Assembly (NCBI GenBank): GCA_001563335.1
Contig: LRSL01000058.1
Coordinates: forward strand, 1-64,000
Direction: 5' to 3'
Length of the DNA stretch: 64,000 bases
From: Candidatus Thorarchaeota archaeon SMTZ1-45
GTDB taxonomy: Archaea > Asgardarchaeota > Thorarchaeia > Thorarchaeales > Thorarchaeaceae
Positions 63,695 through 64,000 of this stretch are shown piece after piece. Each line of letters opens with the position of its first letter. Position 1 is the first letter of the stretch. A model generated the notes under the pieces. It was given only the letters and a program-made list of their open reading frames with translations, searched no databases and was not told the DNA's origin. The position numbers were made by a program, and so were the translations under genes.

Positions 63695-63946
63695 TTACAG
63701 ATAATCAACGCTTTCCCATATTCCATAGAGAAATATCAACCACTCAATATAGAGCTTGTCTGGTTCCCAAAAGTCAATCCCAGAAGTTGACATCCATTCT
63801 GGAAATACTTCGTCTTGTTTCAATTCCATTATATGCTCTCCAATTATTCGACTATTTACTAGGTTACTCGAGTAATTCTTGCTAGATTCTAGTTTATCTA
63901 AGATACCAATTGGTATCTTAGCATTTAAGGCTTGGCACATGACCAT
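63695..63946 (-). CDS. Short unrecognised ORF, possibly a gene remnant
   Basis: An 83-residue frame that looks coding (WEPDKLYIEWLIFLYGIWE) but has no family. Upstream in the same frame the sequence stays open for about eleven codons to a stop at 63977-63979, without a clear start codon. It could be a small gene starting at ATG 63946, or the end of a broken gene. No function is inferred. Confidence 0.3.
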   Translation of the reverse strand: MVMCQALNAKIPIGILDKLESSKNYSSNLVNSRIIGEHIMELKQDEVFPEWMSTSGIDFWEPDKLYIEWLIFLYGIWESVDYL

Positions 63947-64000
63947 AATTTCAGTGGTCAGCTTTTCTACTATTTTCTAATCTTCGAACTGCTTTGGTCA

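Overview
The window looks like a piece of an AT-rich archaeal chromosome, most likely from an Asgard archaeon (Thorarchaeia-like is my best guess, from gene content only). Archaeal signs are an archaeal-type tyrosyl-tRNA synthetase, TATA-box promoters, a geranylgeranyl-reductase-family protein, an F420-type luciferase-like oxidoreductase, an NDP-forming acyl-CoA synthetase subunit, a protein disulfide oxidoreductase and IorAB. The Asgard hint is weaker: a degenerate Ras/Rab-like domain, leucine-rich repeats and two giant membrane-anchored Ig-repeat proteins. I saw no rRNA, tRNA, CRISPR array or insertion sequence.

Layout. 1-2.4 kb: a gene cut by the window edge, a zinc-ribbon-like membrane protein and an NDP-forming acyl-CoA synthetase subunit. 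2.4-20.4 kb: a surface region with a membrane-anchored metzincin protease and two tandem ~2,560-residue surface proteins of identical architecture (signal peptide, about 16 Ig-like repeats, one membrane helix, a conserved ~200-residue cytoplasmic tail). 20.5-25.4 kb: tyrS, convergent with an operon (DUF362, UbiA-family phosphoribosyl-polyprenyl-phosphate synthase-like enzyme, PHP hydrolase, flippase-like membrane protein) that could make a lipid-linked pentose for surface glycosylation. 25.4-30.7 kb: PPP phosphatase, LOG/TIGR00725 protein, the pseudo-GTPase with a cysteine cluster, a cupin, and a PIN-domain protein with a small membrane partner. 31.2-35.9 kb: a GC-rich, highly foldable RNA candidate behind its own TATA box and palindrome, then a membrane protein and a MacB/FtsX-type ABC system with a related palindrome at its promoter.

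35.9-49.4 kb is a redox and amino-acid catabolism block: Ntn asparaginase, DUF438-hemerythrin-PAS protein, ferredoxin protein, HxlR regulator with an operator-like inverted repeat, LLM oxidoreductase, thioredoxin- and glutaredoxin-like proteins, two ferritin-like proteins, a thioredoxin reductase-like flavoprotein, iorBA, a second thioredoxin reductase with an internal deletion, YCII protein, Pdo and an LRR protein. IorAB together with the acyl-CoA synthetase fits fermentation of aromatic amino acids with ATP production. 49.4-54.8 kb: two isoprenylcysteine-methyltransferase-like membrane proteins, a DsrE/F/H-like sulfur-relay operon with an unrecognised fourth gene, a radical SAM protein and a QueG-like iron-sulfur protein.

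54.8-60.0 kb holds two long noncoding gaps (0.56 and 1.6 kb) that share a repeated GTAAACG/GTACACG motif, long inverted repeats and very AT-rich DNA; they flank a small unknown gene, a HEAT-repeat protein and a geranylgeranyl reductase. This could be a replication origin or a specialised regulatory locus. 60.0-63.9 kb is a signalling patch: three receiver-domain genes (one intact, one degenerate, one broken by an internal deletion), a TPR protein and an ArsR-type regulator, with no histidine kinase in view.

Best candidates for something undescribed: the structured RNA at 31.23-31.48 kb, the zinc-binding-like pseudo-GTPase at 26.8-28.0 kb, the paired giant surface proteins, and the motif array at 54.9-59.9 kb. 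All homology calls are by eye; no searches were run.
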